This document shows positions 15,979-23,962 of a stretch of DNA of 64,000 nucleotides, piece after piece (within the stretch, counting starts at the first letter, position 1; each line of letters starts with the position of its first letter). The position numbers and the translations under genes were made by a program. This DNA comes from Terriglobia bacterium (GTDB lineage Bacteria; Acidobacteriota; Terriglobia; Bryobacterales; Bryobacteraceae). The DNA lies in the NCBI GenBank assembly GCA_025363475.1, contig JANYDS010000023.1, positions 62,001 through 126,000 on the forward strand, in the 5' to 3' direction. The notes beneath the pieces were generated by a model. The model was not told where the DNA came from. It ran no database searches and worked only from the letters and a program-made list of their open reading frames with translations.

Positions 15979-16230
15979 GGAGGCCTCTGAAGAATGTATA
16001 CGCAACGCCCGTAATATGTTGTCCAAACCGCCCGTTCCGCTGGTGCTGGCAAAATCCGCGGCCCGGCGGTTGTCCTCAGCCACTCCCATCATTTCCTTCC
16101 GCGCCACGGCAACGGCCCGGGGCGCGCTCACGCCCAGCTTCACACGCGTTGGCGAAATCTCCATGACTGCGATTTCAATTCCGTCGCCAATCAGAATCGC
16201 TTCGCCCGCACGTCTTCGCACCACTAACAT
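15976..16230 (-). CDS. csrA: Translational regulator CsrA
   Basis: 84 aa from the ATG at 16230 (MLVVRRRAGEAILIGDGIEI). The frame runs further upstream, but this is the canonical CsrA start and overlaps the fliW stop by 7 nt. The five-strand core with the RNA-binding edges (first strand LVVRRRAGE and the fourth/fifth region VKLGVSAPRAVAVARKE) is intact in residues 1-60. About 24 extra residues form a C-terminal extension beyond the usual 61. CsrA binds GGA motifs over ribosome-binding sites. With FliW encoded next door and flagellin 2 directly downstream, a FliW-CsrA-flagellin feedback as in Bacillus is likely. Confidence 0.93.
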   Translation of the reverse strand: MLVVRRRAGEAILIGDGIEIAVMEISPTRVKLGVSAPRAVAVARKEMMGVAEDNRRAADFASTSGTGGLDNILRALRIHSSEAS

Positions 16231-16697
16231 GGCGCTTCCCAGCATCCGTTTTCTTCCAGCCGGAGGAACTTCCTGGTCTGGCCGGAGGAAACGCACTGCA
16301 CGCCGCGCGAAGTATGCAGATTAATAACGATCGGCGTACCAAGATTCGACTCCACCGTTAGACCGGACGGGACGAGAAGCCCGAGACACAGTACGTCGGG
16401 CCCAATGGCGGGCTGGCTATCCTCCTCCAGCAGAATCATCGCCTTTTCGTCCTCTGAAAGGTTCAGTTCATAGCCTGGGTCAATCGCACGAATGGGCAGA
16501 CACAGGAAACAGACCGCCTCATGTTCCAGACTTTGCAGATAGACGAGCGGCCTTTGCGCAGGAATCTCCACGGGGATCATCCGGTGTTCCTGTTCAAACC
16601 CCGGCAGACCGCCGGGGAAAAAAAGTTCGCGCTGGCGGTCCCATTTGACATTTCCCAGCCATGGCGAACGAATCACTCCGCTATCCCGCATCTTCAA
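16224..16697 (-). CDS. fliW: Flagellar assembly factor FliW
   Basis: 157 aa. It has the FliW signature: ELFFPGGLPGFEQEHRM near residues 25-41, VYLQSLEHEAVCFLCLPIRA in the middle, and GTPIVINLHTSRGVQCV near the end. FliW binds flagellin and CsrA in turn; when flagellin is exported, freed FliW binds CsrA and relieves repression of flagellin mRNA. It overlaps csrA by 7 nt, the usual fliW-csrA pair. It follows fliM by 31 nt. Confidence 0.94.
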   Translation of the reverse strand: MKMRDSGVIRSPWLGNVKWDRQRELFFPGGLPGFEQEHRMIPVEIPAQRPLVYLQSLEHEAVCFLCLPIRAIDPGYELNLSEDEKAMILLEEDSQPAIGPDVLCLGLLVPSGLTVESNLGTPIVINLHTSRGVQCVSSGQTRKFLRLEENGCWEAPC

Positions 16698-16728
16698 ATT
16701 CCGGCATATTCACAACCTTTCTCTGGTT

Positions 16729-17697
16729 TCATTGCGGCTGAAGGTTCCTGAATTGTTCCCGAATCCGAAAGACTGCCCGGCGGCCCGCGTTAACAATTTC
16801 ACCTTCATATTTCTTTTGCCCGTTCACCTTCAGATCGAGTGGCCGGCTTGTGGGAAATTCAAAACTCAGAATGTCCCCCTCTTTCAGGTTCATCAGGTCG
16901 CGCAACAGCAACTGTGGACCTGAGAGCAGCACTTCTGAAGGCAGCCGGGCGGTCTGGATCAGCTGCAGCATTCGCGTTTGCTCTTCATCAGTGGATGCAC
17001 TCTTGCGCAGAGACCACTGCTGATCGAACTTCTGCCGCATCATCTTGATGATGATGGAAGGCATGGCGATATTCATCATGCCGATGGAGTCACCAATCCT
17101 GATTTCAATGGCGACCGCAACTACTGCTTCGGTAGGCGCCAGAATCTGCAGAAACTGCGGTTCCGTTTCAATTGTTTCGATGGAAAAATCGATATTCGTG
17201 ACAAAGGTCCAGGCCTCATGAAGGTCACGAAGGATAAGCCGAAACAGACCGTCGAGAAGAACCTGCTCGATCTCTGTGACTTCACGCTGCGAGTTGAACT
17301 GCAACTTGCCATCGCCCCCCAGCAGAATTTCAAGGATGGGGAAAATGAGCGATGAATTGAGCTCCAGAACTGCGTTACCGTCGTAGGGTTTGAGTCCCAG
17401 CGAGGCGATGCAAGTCGGCGAGGGCAGGCACTCAAGGAACTCCGAGTAAGAGAGTTGCTCAACGCTTACCAGATTGATGATGAGGTAGGAGCGCAGATAC
17501 GCCGACAGGCTCGAAGCCAGATTGCGGACGAAGTTGTCGTGCAGCTGATGAATGGCCCGCAATTGCGACTTGGCGATCCTGTCCGGCCGGCGGAAATCGA
17601 ACGGAATTGCACGCCGTGTACCTTTACTTTGGGCCTGGCGACCCGGCGTAGTCTGAAATACTGCATCGATTTCCTGCTGAGTAAGTTGTCTGCTCAT
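16729..17697 (-). CDS. fliM: Flagellar motor switch protein FliM
   Basis: 322 aa. The N-terminal LTQQEIDAVFQ segment is the CheY-P-binding EIDALF-type motif (residues 5-14). The CheC-like middle domain follows (LSAYLRSYLIINLVSVEQLS ... SLIFPILEILLGGDG), then the C-terminal SpoA/FliN domain (LRDLMNLKEGDILSFEFPTS). FliM links FliG to FliN in the C ring and receives the CheY signal. It lies 6 nt after flgL and upstream of fliW. Confidence 0.95.
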   Translation of the reverse strand: MSRQLTQQEIDAVFQTTPGRQAQSKGTRRAIPFDFRRPDRIAKSQLRAIHQLHDNFVRNLASSLSAYLRSYLIINLVSVEQLSYSEFLECLPSPTCIASLGLKPYDGNAVLELNSSLIFPILEILLGGDGKLQFNSQREVTEIEQVLLDGLFRLILRDLHEAWTFVTNIDFSIETIETEPQFLQILAPTEAVVAVAIEIRIGDSIGMMNIAMPSIIIKMMRQKFDQQWSLRKSASTDEEQTRMLQLIQTARLPSEVLLSGPQLLLRDLMNLKEGDILSFEFPTSRPLDLKVNGQKKYEGEIVNAGRRAVFRIREQFRNLQPQ

Positions 17698-17703
17698 ATT
17701 TGG

Positions 17704-18630
17704 TTAACCGATGTAGTCGAAAAGACTTTTGCGCGGTATCGCCGCCTGAGCGCCAAGCGCCGCCTGCTGGCTGGTGTTCTCGAGGGTCAGATCCGTTGCG
17801 GCTTTGACGGTATCCGCATCGCGAATGTTGCCAATCTGGACGCGAAGGGCTGTGACCTGATTCGCCGCATCATTCTGTTCCCGGTTAATGCGCTGCTCGG
17901 AGGCGCCGTAGGATGACTGCTGCCTGATCAGGTAATCGGACGAGGATTTCAACAGATCAATGGCGGCTGTAACTCCCGTCAGGTCGTTGGCAAGCAGTGC
18001 CGTTCGCAGAGACTGTAGTGCAACAAAAGTATTGCCGCTCAACGGAACCCCGGCCTGGTCTGTCGGATTGAAGATACTGGTCGCTGACAGCGACTGAAAT
18101 ATTGTCTGGCCAATGGGATTGACAATGACGCGGGTTGCGGTCGCGACGCTCAGGCTGTCGGCGCCGGCGGCACTCGCGGTATTGAAGCGGTAGGGCGCGG
18201 TCTGGTCCTGATCCCCGCCGAAAATGTACCGTCCGGCGGAAGCGGAATTCGCGATGGTCACCAGTTGTTCCTGAATCCCCTGAATCTGCGCCGCCAGGGA
18301 TTGCCTCTGCGCTGCCGTGGTCAGGGTGTTCGCTCCCTCTGCTGCCAGAGAACGCGCGCTGTCGATCAGAGAAGTGGCATTGCCGAGTGCGGTGTCGGCC
18401 AGTTGCGCTTCAGCCTGCACACTGCCGAGGTTTGTCTGGTACGACTGTACGGAAGAGAGCGTGGCTTCGAGCGCCACTAGTTCCGATGTTTGCGAGGGAG
18501 AATCCGCAGCGGTGGTCACCTGAAAGCCGGTGGAAAGTTGCTTCTGCGTTTGGGTCTGCCTTTGCTGCAAATGTGCCAGGCCGTCGAGGAACCAGGCGGT
18601 ACCGATTGTGGATGCTCCAGTGGGTATCAT
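17704..18630 (-). CDS. flgL: Flagellar hook-filament junction protein FlgL
   Basis: 308 aa. The N-terminal flagellin-like helix (LDGLAHLQQRQTQTQKQLST) with the TAADSPSQTSEL motif and the C-terminal helix (QQAALGAQAAIPRKSLFDYI) are typical of FlgL/HAP3. It joins the hook to the filament, above FlgK. The gene lies between flgK (18 nt gap) and fliM (6 nt gap) in one operon. Confidence 0.93.
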   Translation of the reverse strand: MIPTGASTIGTAWFLDGLAHLQQRQTQTQKQLSTGFQVTTAADSPSQTSELVALEATLSSVQSYQTNLGSVQAEAQLADTALGNATSLIDSARSLAAEGANTLTTAAQRQSLAAQIQGIQEQLVTIANSASAGRYIFGGDQDQTAPYRFNTASAAGADSLSVATATRVIVNPIGQTIFQSLSATSIFNPTDQAGVPLSGNTFVALQSLRTALLANDLTGVTAAIDLLKSSSDYLIRQQSSYGASEQRINREQNDAANQVTALRVQIGNIRDADTVKAATDLTLENTSQQAALGAQAAIPRKSLFDYIG

Positions 18631-18648
18631 TTTTTATCTCTGGTGGCA

Positions 18649-20043
18649 CTAGCCCGAAGTGGGACCCACCAGATTTACAGCGGTAAGCGTTAGCTTGTCG
18701 ATTACCGTGACGATCTGCGCATTGGCCTGGTAGGCGCGCTGAAAAGCAGTAATGGCCACAGCTTCCGCATCCAGAGAAACGCCCGATTCACTCTGCCGGT
18801 TCGTTTGGGCAAGGGTCAGGCTGGTCTGATCGGATGACGCGGCGGTGCTGGCGTCGGACAGTTGCTGCCCAAGGGAGGCGGCAATGGAACCGAACAGACC
18901 CAGCGCAGGGAAGCCCGAGATTTGATCGCCCGTCTGAGTCGATGACGGGAGCGCCGCCAGATGGTTGGCAACTCCGTTCGCCTGGCCCGTCGCGCCCGTA
19001 GTCGCCAGCCCGAGTTGACTGGCCGTTACGAGCGGGTCAAGAGCCAGCGTGCGTGCTGCGTTGCCTGGAGTTACAGAATCGAAGGTGAAGATGGGGGAGC
19101 CTGAAACGCCTGCGGAATTCACGCCGCCGCTCAGCAGGGTGTTGACCCTGCTCGCGAAACCGGCAGCCAGTGTGTTCAGGCTGCCTGGAACTCCATTGCC
19201 GCCGAGAACCTGACCGATAGCTACGTTGCGTGTCTCTAACAAGCCGCCCAACTGCCCTGAAAACGCTCCCGGGGAGTTTCCGCCTGCGGAAGAACTCACC
19301 TGAGATCCCACAGCGGCGGCAGGGTCGACGCCCAGCTTGTAGGCCTGGTCTCCGATCACCAGCGGCAACTGACCGCCCGCCAGCACAACCACGCTGCCGT
19401 TCGGATTTCGCGATACGGTGATATCCACCAGCGACGACAGCTTGTCGAGGCTGTTTCGCAACTCGGCGTCGGTTGCGGCGTCAAGCTGCGAACTTTGATT
19501 GGCCCGGACATTCAGGTCGCGAATGCGGGAGGCGAGGCCGTTAATTTGAGTGGTTGTATCGCCAATACGGGCGTCCACCTGGGCGCGCTGGTTGTCGAGA
19601 CCGGTGGCAACTGTATTGAACGCGCTGGCGACATTACCAGCAGCTGAGAGTGCAAGCGCCCCCAGCGAAGAATCGTTGGGGCTGACGCTCAGGTGGGCAA
19701 ATGCCGAGGCAAATTTTTGCAGCGCTGCCTGAATGCCTGTCGCGCCGGTGATGTCGAACAAGTCGTTAACGGGGGTAAGGTGCCGGGTATGGGTTTGACT
19801 CTCTGAAGCGCGCGAATTTGCGGCGCGAACGCTGGCATCAGAAAACGAACTGGCGTTGGAAGTGAGTTGCACAACGTCGCCGCCGCTCTCGCCCAGTGCG
19901 CCCAGGGACTGGATGGAGACGGTTTGCGAGGCAAACCCCGCAGTCGAAATATTTGCCACATTGCGCTGGTTGGCCGAAAGAGCCTGACTGAACACCTCGA
20001 GCGCAGATGAAGCCGTACGCAAAGATGAAAAGAGTCCGCTCAT
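18649..20043 (-). CDS. flgK: Flagellar hook-associated protein FlgK
   Basis: 464 aa. N-terminal SSLRTASSALEVFSQALSAN and NQRNVANISTAGFASQTVSI, a DLFDITGATGIQAALQKFAS segment, and the C-terminal axial motif (AITAFQRAYQANAQIVTVI) identify FlgK/HAP1, the first hook-filament junction protein. Length is within range. It starts 19 nt after flgM, so the anti-sigma gene is co-transcribed with a protein exported at the same stage. Confidence 0.94.
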   Translation of the reverse strand: MSGLFSSLRTASSALEVFSQALSANQRNVANISTAGFASQTVSIQSLGALGESGGDVVQLTSNASSFSDASVRAANSRASESQTHTRHLTPVNDLFDITGATGIQAALQKFASAFAHLSVSPNDSSLGALALSAAGNVASAFNTVATGLDNQRAQVDARIGDTTTQINGLASRIRDLNVRANQSSQLDAATDAELRNSLDKLSSLVDITVSRNPNGSVVVLAGGQLPLVIGDQAYKLGVDPAAAVGSQVSSSAGGNSPGAFSGQLGGLLETRNVAIGQVLGGNGVPGSLNTLAAGFASRVNTLLSGGVNSAGVSGSPIFTFDSVTPGNAARTLALDPLVTASQLGLATTGATGQANGVANHLAALPSSTQTGDQISGFPALGLFGSIAASLGQQLSDASTAASSDQTSLTLAQTNRQSESGVSLDAEAVAITAFQRAYQANAQIVTVIDKLTLTAVNLVGPTSG

Positions 20044-20062
20044 GGTTTAGGACGACATCCCT

Positions 20063-20341
20063 CTACTGGAACGACTGATCCACAATCGCGCGGCTCACTG
20101 CGGCGGCCGGGACGTCATAGATTCCGCTCTGGATCAAGCCTGCCAGTTGTTGCAAGCGATCTGCCCGGTCAGCGGCAAAGCGGTTTAAGATGCCCGATGG
20201 CCCGGATACGTAGCTACTATCCTGTCCTCCTGCGTCCGCCTGCGCCCGATTGCCGCTGGCACTGGTTCCGGGCCGCGCGGTTGCTTCCGTACCTGCGAGT
20301 TCAGCGGTACGTGACAAAAGTGAATCCAGCTGGAGTCTCAT
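20063..20341 (-). CDS. flgM: FlgM-like anti-sigma factor
   Basis: 92 aa. The first 60 residues are polar and probably disordered, as expected for FlgM. The C-terminal third (ADRADRLQQLAGLIQSGIYD followed by VPAAAVSRAIVDQ) matches the FlgM sigma-28-binding motif (R..RL..L...I..G.Y.V....VA.AI). FlgM holds sigma-28 inactive until the hook is complete, then is exported. Its place between a sigma-28-like gene (22 nt upstream) and flgK supports the call. Which of the two sigma-28-family factors in this window it binds is open. Confidence 0.8.
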   Translation of the reverse strand: MRLQLDSLLSRTAELAGTEATARPGTSASGNRAQADAGGQDSSYVSGPSGILNRFAADRADRLQQLAGLIQSGIYDVPAAAVSRAIVDQSFQ

Positions 20342-20363
20342 GTGATAGCCATTTCGATGCGCA

Positions 20364-20981
20364 CTAGATCAGGTGCGAGAGTCCCCTGACACCGCGTCGG
20401 CTGAGAGCCTTTTTGAGGCGTCCCAAAGCGTTTTGGTGGATTTGGCAAGCCCGGCTTTCGTTCACCTGGAGCACCGCGCCAATCTGCCGAAGGCTGTACT
20501 CACCGGAATAACGCATTCGAACTACAGTGCGGTATTTGGCTGGGAGGCGGTTCACTTCTTCATCAAGAATTTCCGCTCGCTGGCTCGATGCCAGGATGCG
20601 TAGCGGCGAAAGTTCGGCGCTTGCGGGAAGAGTATCTTCAAGCGACGTAACTTCTTCACCGGAAAATGATGAAACGGGCTGGGAACACGCCCCGCGGCCA
20701 GAATACCGCCTGACGGTATCGAGCATTTCGCCGCGGATCCGATATCTGGCGTAACCAGCCAGTGGCGCACCGTTTTGCAGCTCGAATGTGCGGGCAGCCT
20801 GAATCCAGCCGAGGTTCCCGGCCTGGATCAGATCTGACATTTCCACACCTGAACCACGCGGAAGGCCAGCCAGCAAACGTCCGGCAAGTGAGCGGACAAG
20901 ACGGCCCATCTCAAATGCAGTCGTGTCTCCGGCCAGAGTAGTTTCGCTGCTCCGGGGATTTTGTGCCACTGCTTGTGTCAT
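20364..20981 (-). CDS. Compact sigma-70-family factor, FliA/WhiG-like, without region 3
   Basis: 205 aa. Region 2 is at about 25-95 (MSDLIQAGNLGWIQAARTFE, GYARYRIRGEMLDTVRRY), the pattern of group 3 sigma factors such as FliA, WhiG and SigD. After a linker of about 45 residues (SFSGEEVTSLEDTLPASAEL), region 4 is at about 140-200 (RLPAKYRTVVRMRYSGEYSL, then a helix-turn-helix). Region 3 is missing, so the protein is shorter than FliA (about 240). It heads the flgM-flgK-flgL-fliM-fliW-csrA operon. A full-length FliA is encoded at 28620-29399, so the cell has two members of this group. Confidence 0.85.
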   Translation of the reverse strand: MTQAVAQNPRSSETTLAGDTTAFEMGRLVRSLAGRLLAGLPRGSGVEMSDLIQAGNLGWIQAARTFELQNGAPLAGYARYRIRGEMLDTVRRYSGRGACSQPVSSFSGEEVTSLEDTLPASAELSPLRILASSQRAEILDEEVNRLPAKYRTVVRMRYSGEYSLRQIGAVLQVNESRACQIHQNALGRLKKALSRRGVRGLSHLI

Positions 20982-21052
20982 CCGTACCGATACAGTGTCC
21001 GGTCAGACGAAAGTTCTCACGCGGCGGCAGAGAGTGCCTGGCCTGAACCGGG

Positions 21053-21583
21053 CTACATGTGAGCGAGGTCCAGAATTGGAGCGCGGTGGTGACTGCTGGT
21101 GCCCTCTCCCATGGGCGCCAGCGACACGCGAACCTCAAATTGCTCTCCTTCAGTGACAAACGTAAGGGCTGCGCCCCGCAACCCGGTCGTATTCCGGAAC
21201 TGGAAATTTTTCCCGTGAATCACGGTGGGTACGCTGATCGCGAGCGGTCCGGTCACTTCTTCCAAACCGTTTTTTACATTGCCGATCATCATATTGGTCA
21301 CTTCGGCCACTACATCGAGAACTTCTTCGTCGATCGTCGGGTTTTCCGCCGGCGGACTACCCAGCATCCGACAGCAAATTACGCTGGCCAGAGTCGGCGA
21401 GCAGCAAAATACACCTGACCCTCCCCATTCGCCCGTTATTCCAACCAGGGAAATCAGCCCGGTATTGGAAGGGTGCGCCTCGGCTGCCAAGCCTGTAAAC
21501 TTTACCTCCATGTCCAACATGGTTTGGAATACCTCTGCCGTGGCCTCCGTTACGCATCGAACCAGAAGGTCTTGATCTATCAT
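21053..21583 (-). CDS. cheX: CheX-type CheY-phosphatase
   Basis: 176 aa. It has the CheC/CheX/FliY phosphatase fold with a single catalytic ExxN motif: AEVTNMMIGNVKNGLE near residues 93-108 (E94, N97), plus the preceding strand-rich region (LVGITGEWGGSGVFCCSP). CheX removes the phosphate from CheY and shortens the motility signal. A good Shine-Dalgarno (GAGGAG) precedes the ATG. It is divergent from the sigma-54 activator gene and has a sigma-28-type promoter. The stop lies 71 bp before the compact sigma gene. Confidence 0.85.
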   Translation of the reverse strand: MIDQDLLVRCVTEATAEVFQTMLDMEVKFTGLAAEAHPSNTGLISLVGITGEWGGSGVFCCSPTLASVICCRMLGSPPAENPTIDEEVLDVVAEVTNMMIGNVKNGLEEVTGPLAISVPTVIHGKNFQFRNTTGLRGAALTFVTEGEQFEVRVSLAPMGEGTSSHHRAPILDLAHM

Positions 21584-21672
21584 TTAGTCTCCTCGTAGTT
21601 AACCAGGGCGGCGCCAGCTTAAAGAATCCGGCAGCAAAGGCACCAGCGTTGCACTCCACCCGCTCAAAAGCT

Positions 21673-21700
21673 CTATCGGCAGTGTGCCCCTCCGGGTTTA
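21673..21700 (-). promoter_or_regulatory. Sigma-28-type promoter of cheX
   Basis: On the minus strand, CCTAAA, 16 nt, GCCGATAG: the -10 differs from consensus in the last base only and the spacing equals that of the flagellin 2 promoter. It is about 90 nt upstream of cheX. Confidence 0.65.
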
Positions 21701-21703
21701 GGT

Positions 21704-21720
21704 TGAAATATTTTATTTCA
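21704..21720. promoter_or_regulatory. A+T-rich inverted repeat in the cheX / sigma-54 activator gap
   Basis: TGAAATA, TTT, TATTTCA: a perfect 7-bp inverted repeat with a 3-nt centre, followed at 21723 by a related TGAAAATATTTC. This A+T-rich block stands in an otherwise G+C-rich divergent promoter region and is a likely operator or activator site. Confidence 0.45.
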
Positions 21721-21774
21721 GTTGAAAATATTTCCTAAAGTTTTCGCAGTTCGAGTCGATATACGAGCAGGCAC

Positions 21775-23151
21775 ATGGAATTTTTCTGGTATACCTCTAC
21801 TCCCCGGAACCTCGCGGACGATCTTCCCTCGCTCCGCGGACTGGTGGTAATGGACCTCGGCAGCGCAGTTTCGCAGGGCCCGGTCCGGACCGACAGCTCT
21901 GCCGTGAGCATCATTGAATTGACCAACCCCGATGACACGGGGCAGGTATTTGAGCTCCTTGAGTCGCTCCAGGGCGGAGGGCCAGTGTGGATTTTCCAGC
22001 CGGACGCGACCGTTGCGACATCCGTCTCACTGATGAAGGCCGGCGCCAGCCACGTTGCCGCCAGCTTTGACGCGCTTGAACGTGCTGCACACTTTCTTCC
22101 CGGCGAACCGGTGGCTGAACGCCAGGTCGCAAAGGGCCTGATCGGCGTTAGTCGTTCTATTCAAGCTGTCGCAACGAGCATTGGGCTGGTGGCTAACCGC
22201 CGCTGTAACGTTTTGATTGAAGGTGAAACCGGGACCGGCAAGGAAGTAGTTGCCCGCGAGATTCACACTTCCGGTTCGCGCAGCCGCGGACCCTGGGTCG
22301 CGGTTAACTGCGGCGCCATTCCTGATGCGCTGCTCGAAGCGGAACTGTTTGGACACGTCAAGGGAGCCTTTACCGGAGCCGTACAGTCGCGCCCCGGCAA
22401 GTTTGAAAGCGCCAATCACGGCACAATTTTTCTCGACGAAATCGGCGATATGCCCTTTCCGGTTCAGGCCAAACTGCTGCGCGTTCTCCAGGAGAAAGAG
22501 GTTGAGCGACTAGGCGGCAATGAACGTATCCGGCTTGATGTGCGGGTGATAGCAGCTACCAATTTGAACCTCGCCGAACGCGTCAAAGACGGTCTCTTCC
22601 GGCAGGATCTGTTCTATCGACTGAATGTCTTCCGTATCGCGCTCGAACCATTGCGGGACCGTCCGGAGGACATTCCGGATCTCGCCCGCCATTTTGCTGC
22701 AAGGATTTGCGCGGGCGAAAATTCACGTTCCAAGCTGATCGACTCATCTGCAATCGATCAACTGCTTTCGCACGACTGGCCCGGCAATGCGCGTGAACTG
22801 GAGAATGTCATGGAAATGGCCATCATCCTGAGTGGACCGCGTTCGACAATTTATGCGTCTGACATTCGGCTGGCCCGGTCACAGCACCCCGCCGCTCATG
22901 GGTCGCAAGCGCACGCACTGCAACCACACGGACTGCGTGCCCTCTCCCCCCCGTCGGGAACCAACCTTCCACTGGAGGGTCTCGACTACCAGCAGGCGCT
23001 CGAAGCGTTCGAGCACGACCTGCTCACCCAGGCGATCGCCCGAACCCGCGGCAACAAGACTGCAGCCGCCGATCTGCTCCGTCTAAAACGGACCACGCTA
23101 TCGGCACGCATGCGCGTTCTGGAATCCCGGCTGCCGAGACTGGTCGCTTAA
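21775..23151 (+). CDS. Sigma-54-dependent flagellar transcription activator (FleQ/FlrC-like)
   Basis: 458 aa. Residues 1-115 resemble a receiver-like domain without the phosphoacceptor Asp arrangement, as in FleQ/FlrA. Then comes an AAA+ sigma-54-interaction domain: Walker A GETGTGKE (150-157), the GAFTGA loop (197-202), Walker B TIFLDE (217-222), and an R-finger region (VIAATNLNL, LFYRLNVF). The Fis-type helix-turn-helix is at about 415-450 (AIARTRGNKTAAADLLRLKR). The intact GAFTGA loop means it can open sigma-54 promoters, of which good candidates precede flagellin 1 and flgF in this window. It diverges from cheX, and its 3' end overlaps the convergent cheC-like gene by 4 nt. Most likely it is the master regulator of the middle flagellar genes. 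Confidence 0.9.
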   Translation: MEFFWYTSTPRNLADDLPSLRGLVVMDLGSAVSQGPVRTDSSAVSIIELTNPDDTGQVFELLESLQGGGPVWIFQPDATVATSVSLMKAGASHVAASFDALERAAHFLPGEPVAERQVAKGLIGVSRSIQAVATSIGLVANRRCNVLIEGETGTGKEVVAREIHTSGSRSRGPWVAVNCGAIPDALLEAELFGHVKGAFTGAVQSRPGKFESANHGTIFLDEIGDMPFPVQAKLLRVLQEKEVERLGGNERIRLDVRVIAATNLNLAERVKDGLFRQDLFYRLNVFRIALEPLRDRPEDIPDLARHFAARICAGENSRSKLIDSSAIDQLLSHDWPGNARELENVMEMAIILSGPRSTIYASDIRLARSQHPAAHGSQAHALQPHGLRALSPPSGTNLPLEGLDYQQALEAFEHDLLTQAIARTRGNKTAAADLLRLKRTTLSARMRVLESRLPRLVA

Positions 23152-23591
23152 TCGGCCAGAATCAGATCGACGCCCAGTTCAGCCGCTCCGCCGTCCAGGT
23201 GAAAGCGGCTGGGCCAGTCTGCGGTGAGGACAGCAGAATCAAGGTGACCGGGAGGTGCCAGGTTGAAATTTCCTTCCGGCATCCATGCAGCCAGCGTCGC
23301 GCCACATGCCACATTGGCTAACTCGCTCACCATCGCTTCCGCCTGAGGGACATCGATCTCGTCTGGTTCAACGGCAAGAAAATCGGCCGCCAGCTGTTTT
23401 GCGAGCCGCACGGAGACCGTGATCCTGAGTTCTCCGGCAAATGTGCCGGAGAACCTGATTATGGACCCGATTGAGTCCATCGGCGCAGGTCCCTGGCCGT
23501 CCCATTCCCCGGCGCAAAAATACATTTCTTCCAGTAACTGGCCTACCACCGACTGGATGATCTCAGCCGGAACTACCGCGCAGTCTGTCAT
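23148..23591 (-). CDS. CheC/CheX-like phosphatase
   Basis: 147 aa from the ATG at 23591. The frame is open further upstream, but that would run into the cheY gene; the chosen start overlaps the cheY stop by 4 nt (ATGA). It has the strand-rich core (IIRFSGTFAGELRITVSVRL) and one ExxN motif (SELANVACGATLAAW, E90 and N93), with DFLAVEPDEIDVPQAEAMVS between. This is the CheX/CheC family, which dephosphorylates CheY. It is the last gene of the cheA-cheR-cheD-cheY operon, and a second family member lies at 21053-21583. The residues of a second active site seen in CheC are not apparent, so it is closer to CheX. Confidence 0.75.
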   Translation of the reverse strand: MTDCAVVPAEIIQSVVGQLLEEMYFCAGEWDGQGPAPMDSIGSIIRFSGTFAGELRITVSVRLAKQLAADFLAVEPDEIDVPQAEAMVSELANVACGATLAAWMPEGNFNLAPPGHLDSAVLTADWPSRFHLDGGAAELGVDLILAD

Positions 23592-23962
23592 GTCTGGCTC
23601 CCCATGATTTCCAGCAACTGAACCCGCAGCGCTTCGGGCGAAACAGGCTTGGTCATATAAGCGACAGCTCCGGCGTGAATGAGTTGTTCCGGCCGGCATG
23701 GTGACCGGTCGGAGGAAAGCACCAGAATGGGGGTCCGCCCCAGCACCGGATCTTTCGCCACGCACGCCACCAGTTCGTCCCCGCTCATTTCCGGCATGTT
23801 CAAATCCGTAATGATCAGGTCAGGCCGAACCTCGGCGGCGATCCGCATCGCCTCTACGCCATTGCCGGCTTCCTCAATGGAACATTCCATTCCTGTCATC
23901 CGCAGCGTGCGCGCCACATACCGGCGCATCGTTGGCGAATCGTCAACGAGCAGCACTAACAT
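23588..23962 (-). CDS. cheY: CheY-like response regulator (cheA operon)
   Basis: 124 aa, a single receiver domain. Acidic pocket D7-D8, phosphoacceptor D53 (LIITDLNMPEMSG), the Ser/Thr position in VLSSD (about 83), and K105 (MTKPVS) are all present. It has no output domain, so it acts by binding FliM or other proteins. It overlaps cheD by 20 nt and the CheC-like gene by 4 nt. The operon position points to it as a direct CheA partner. A second CheY is at 43822-44205. Confidence 0.92.
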   Translation of the reverse strand: MLVLLVDDSPTMRRYVARTLRMTGMECSIEEAGNGVEAMRIAAEVRPDLIITDLNMPEMSGDELVACVAKDPVLGRTPILVLSSDRSPCRPEQLIHAGAVAYMTKPVSPEALRVQLLEIMGSQT

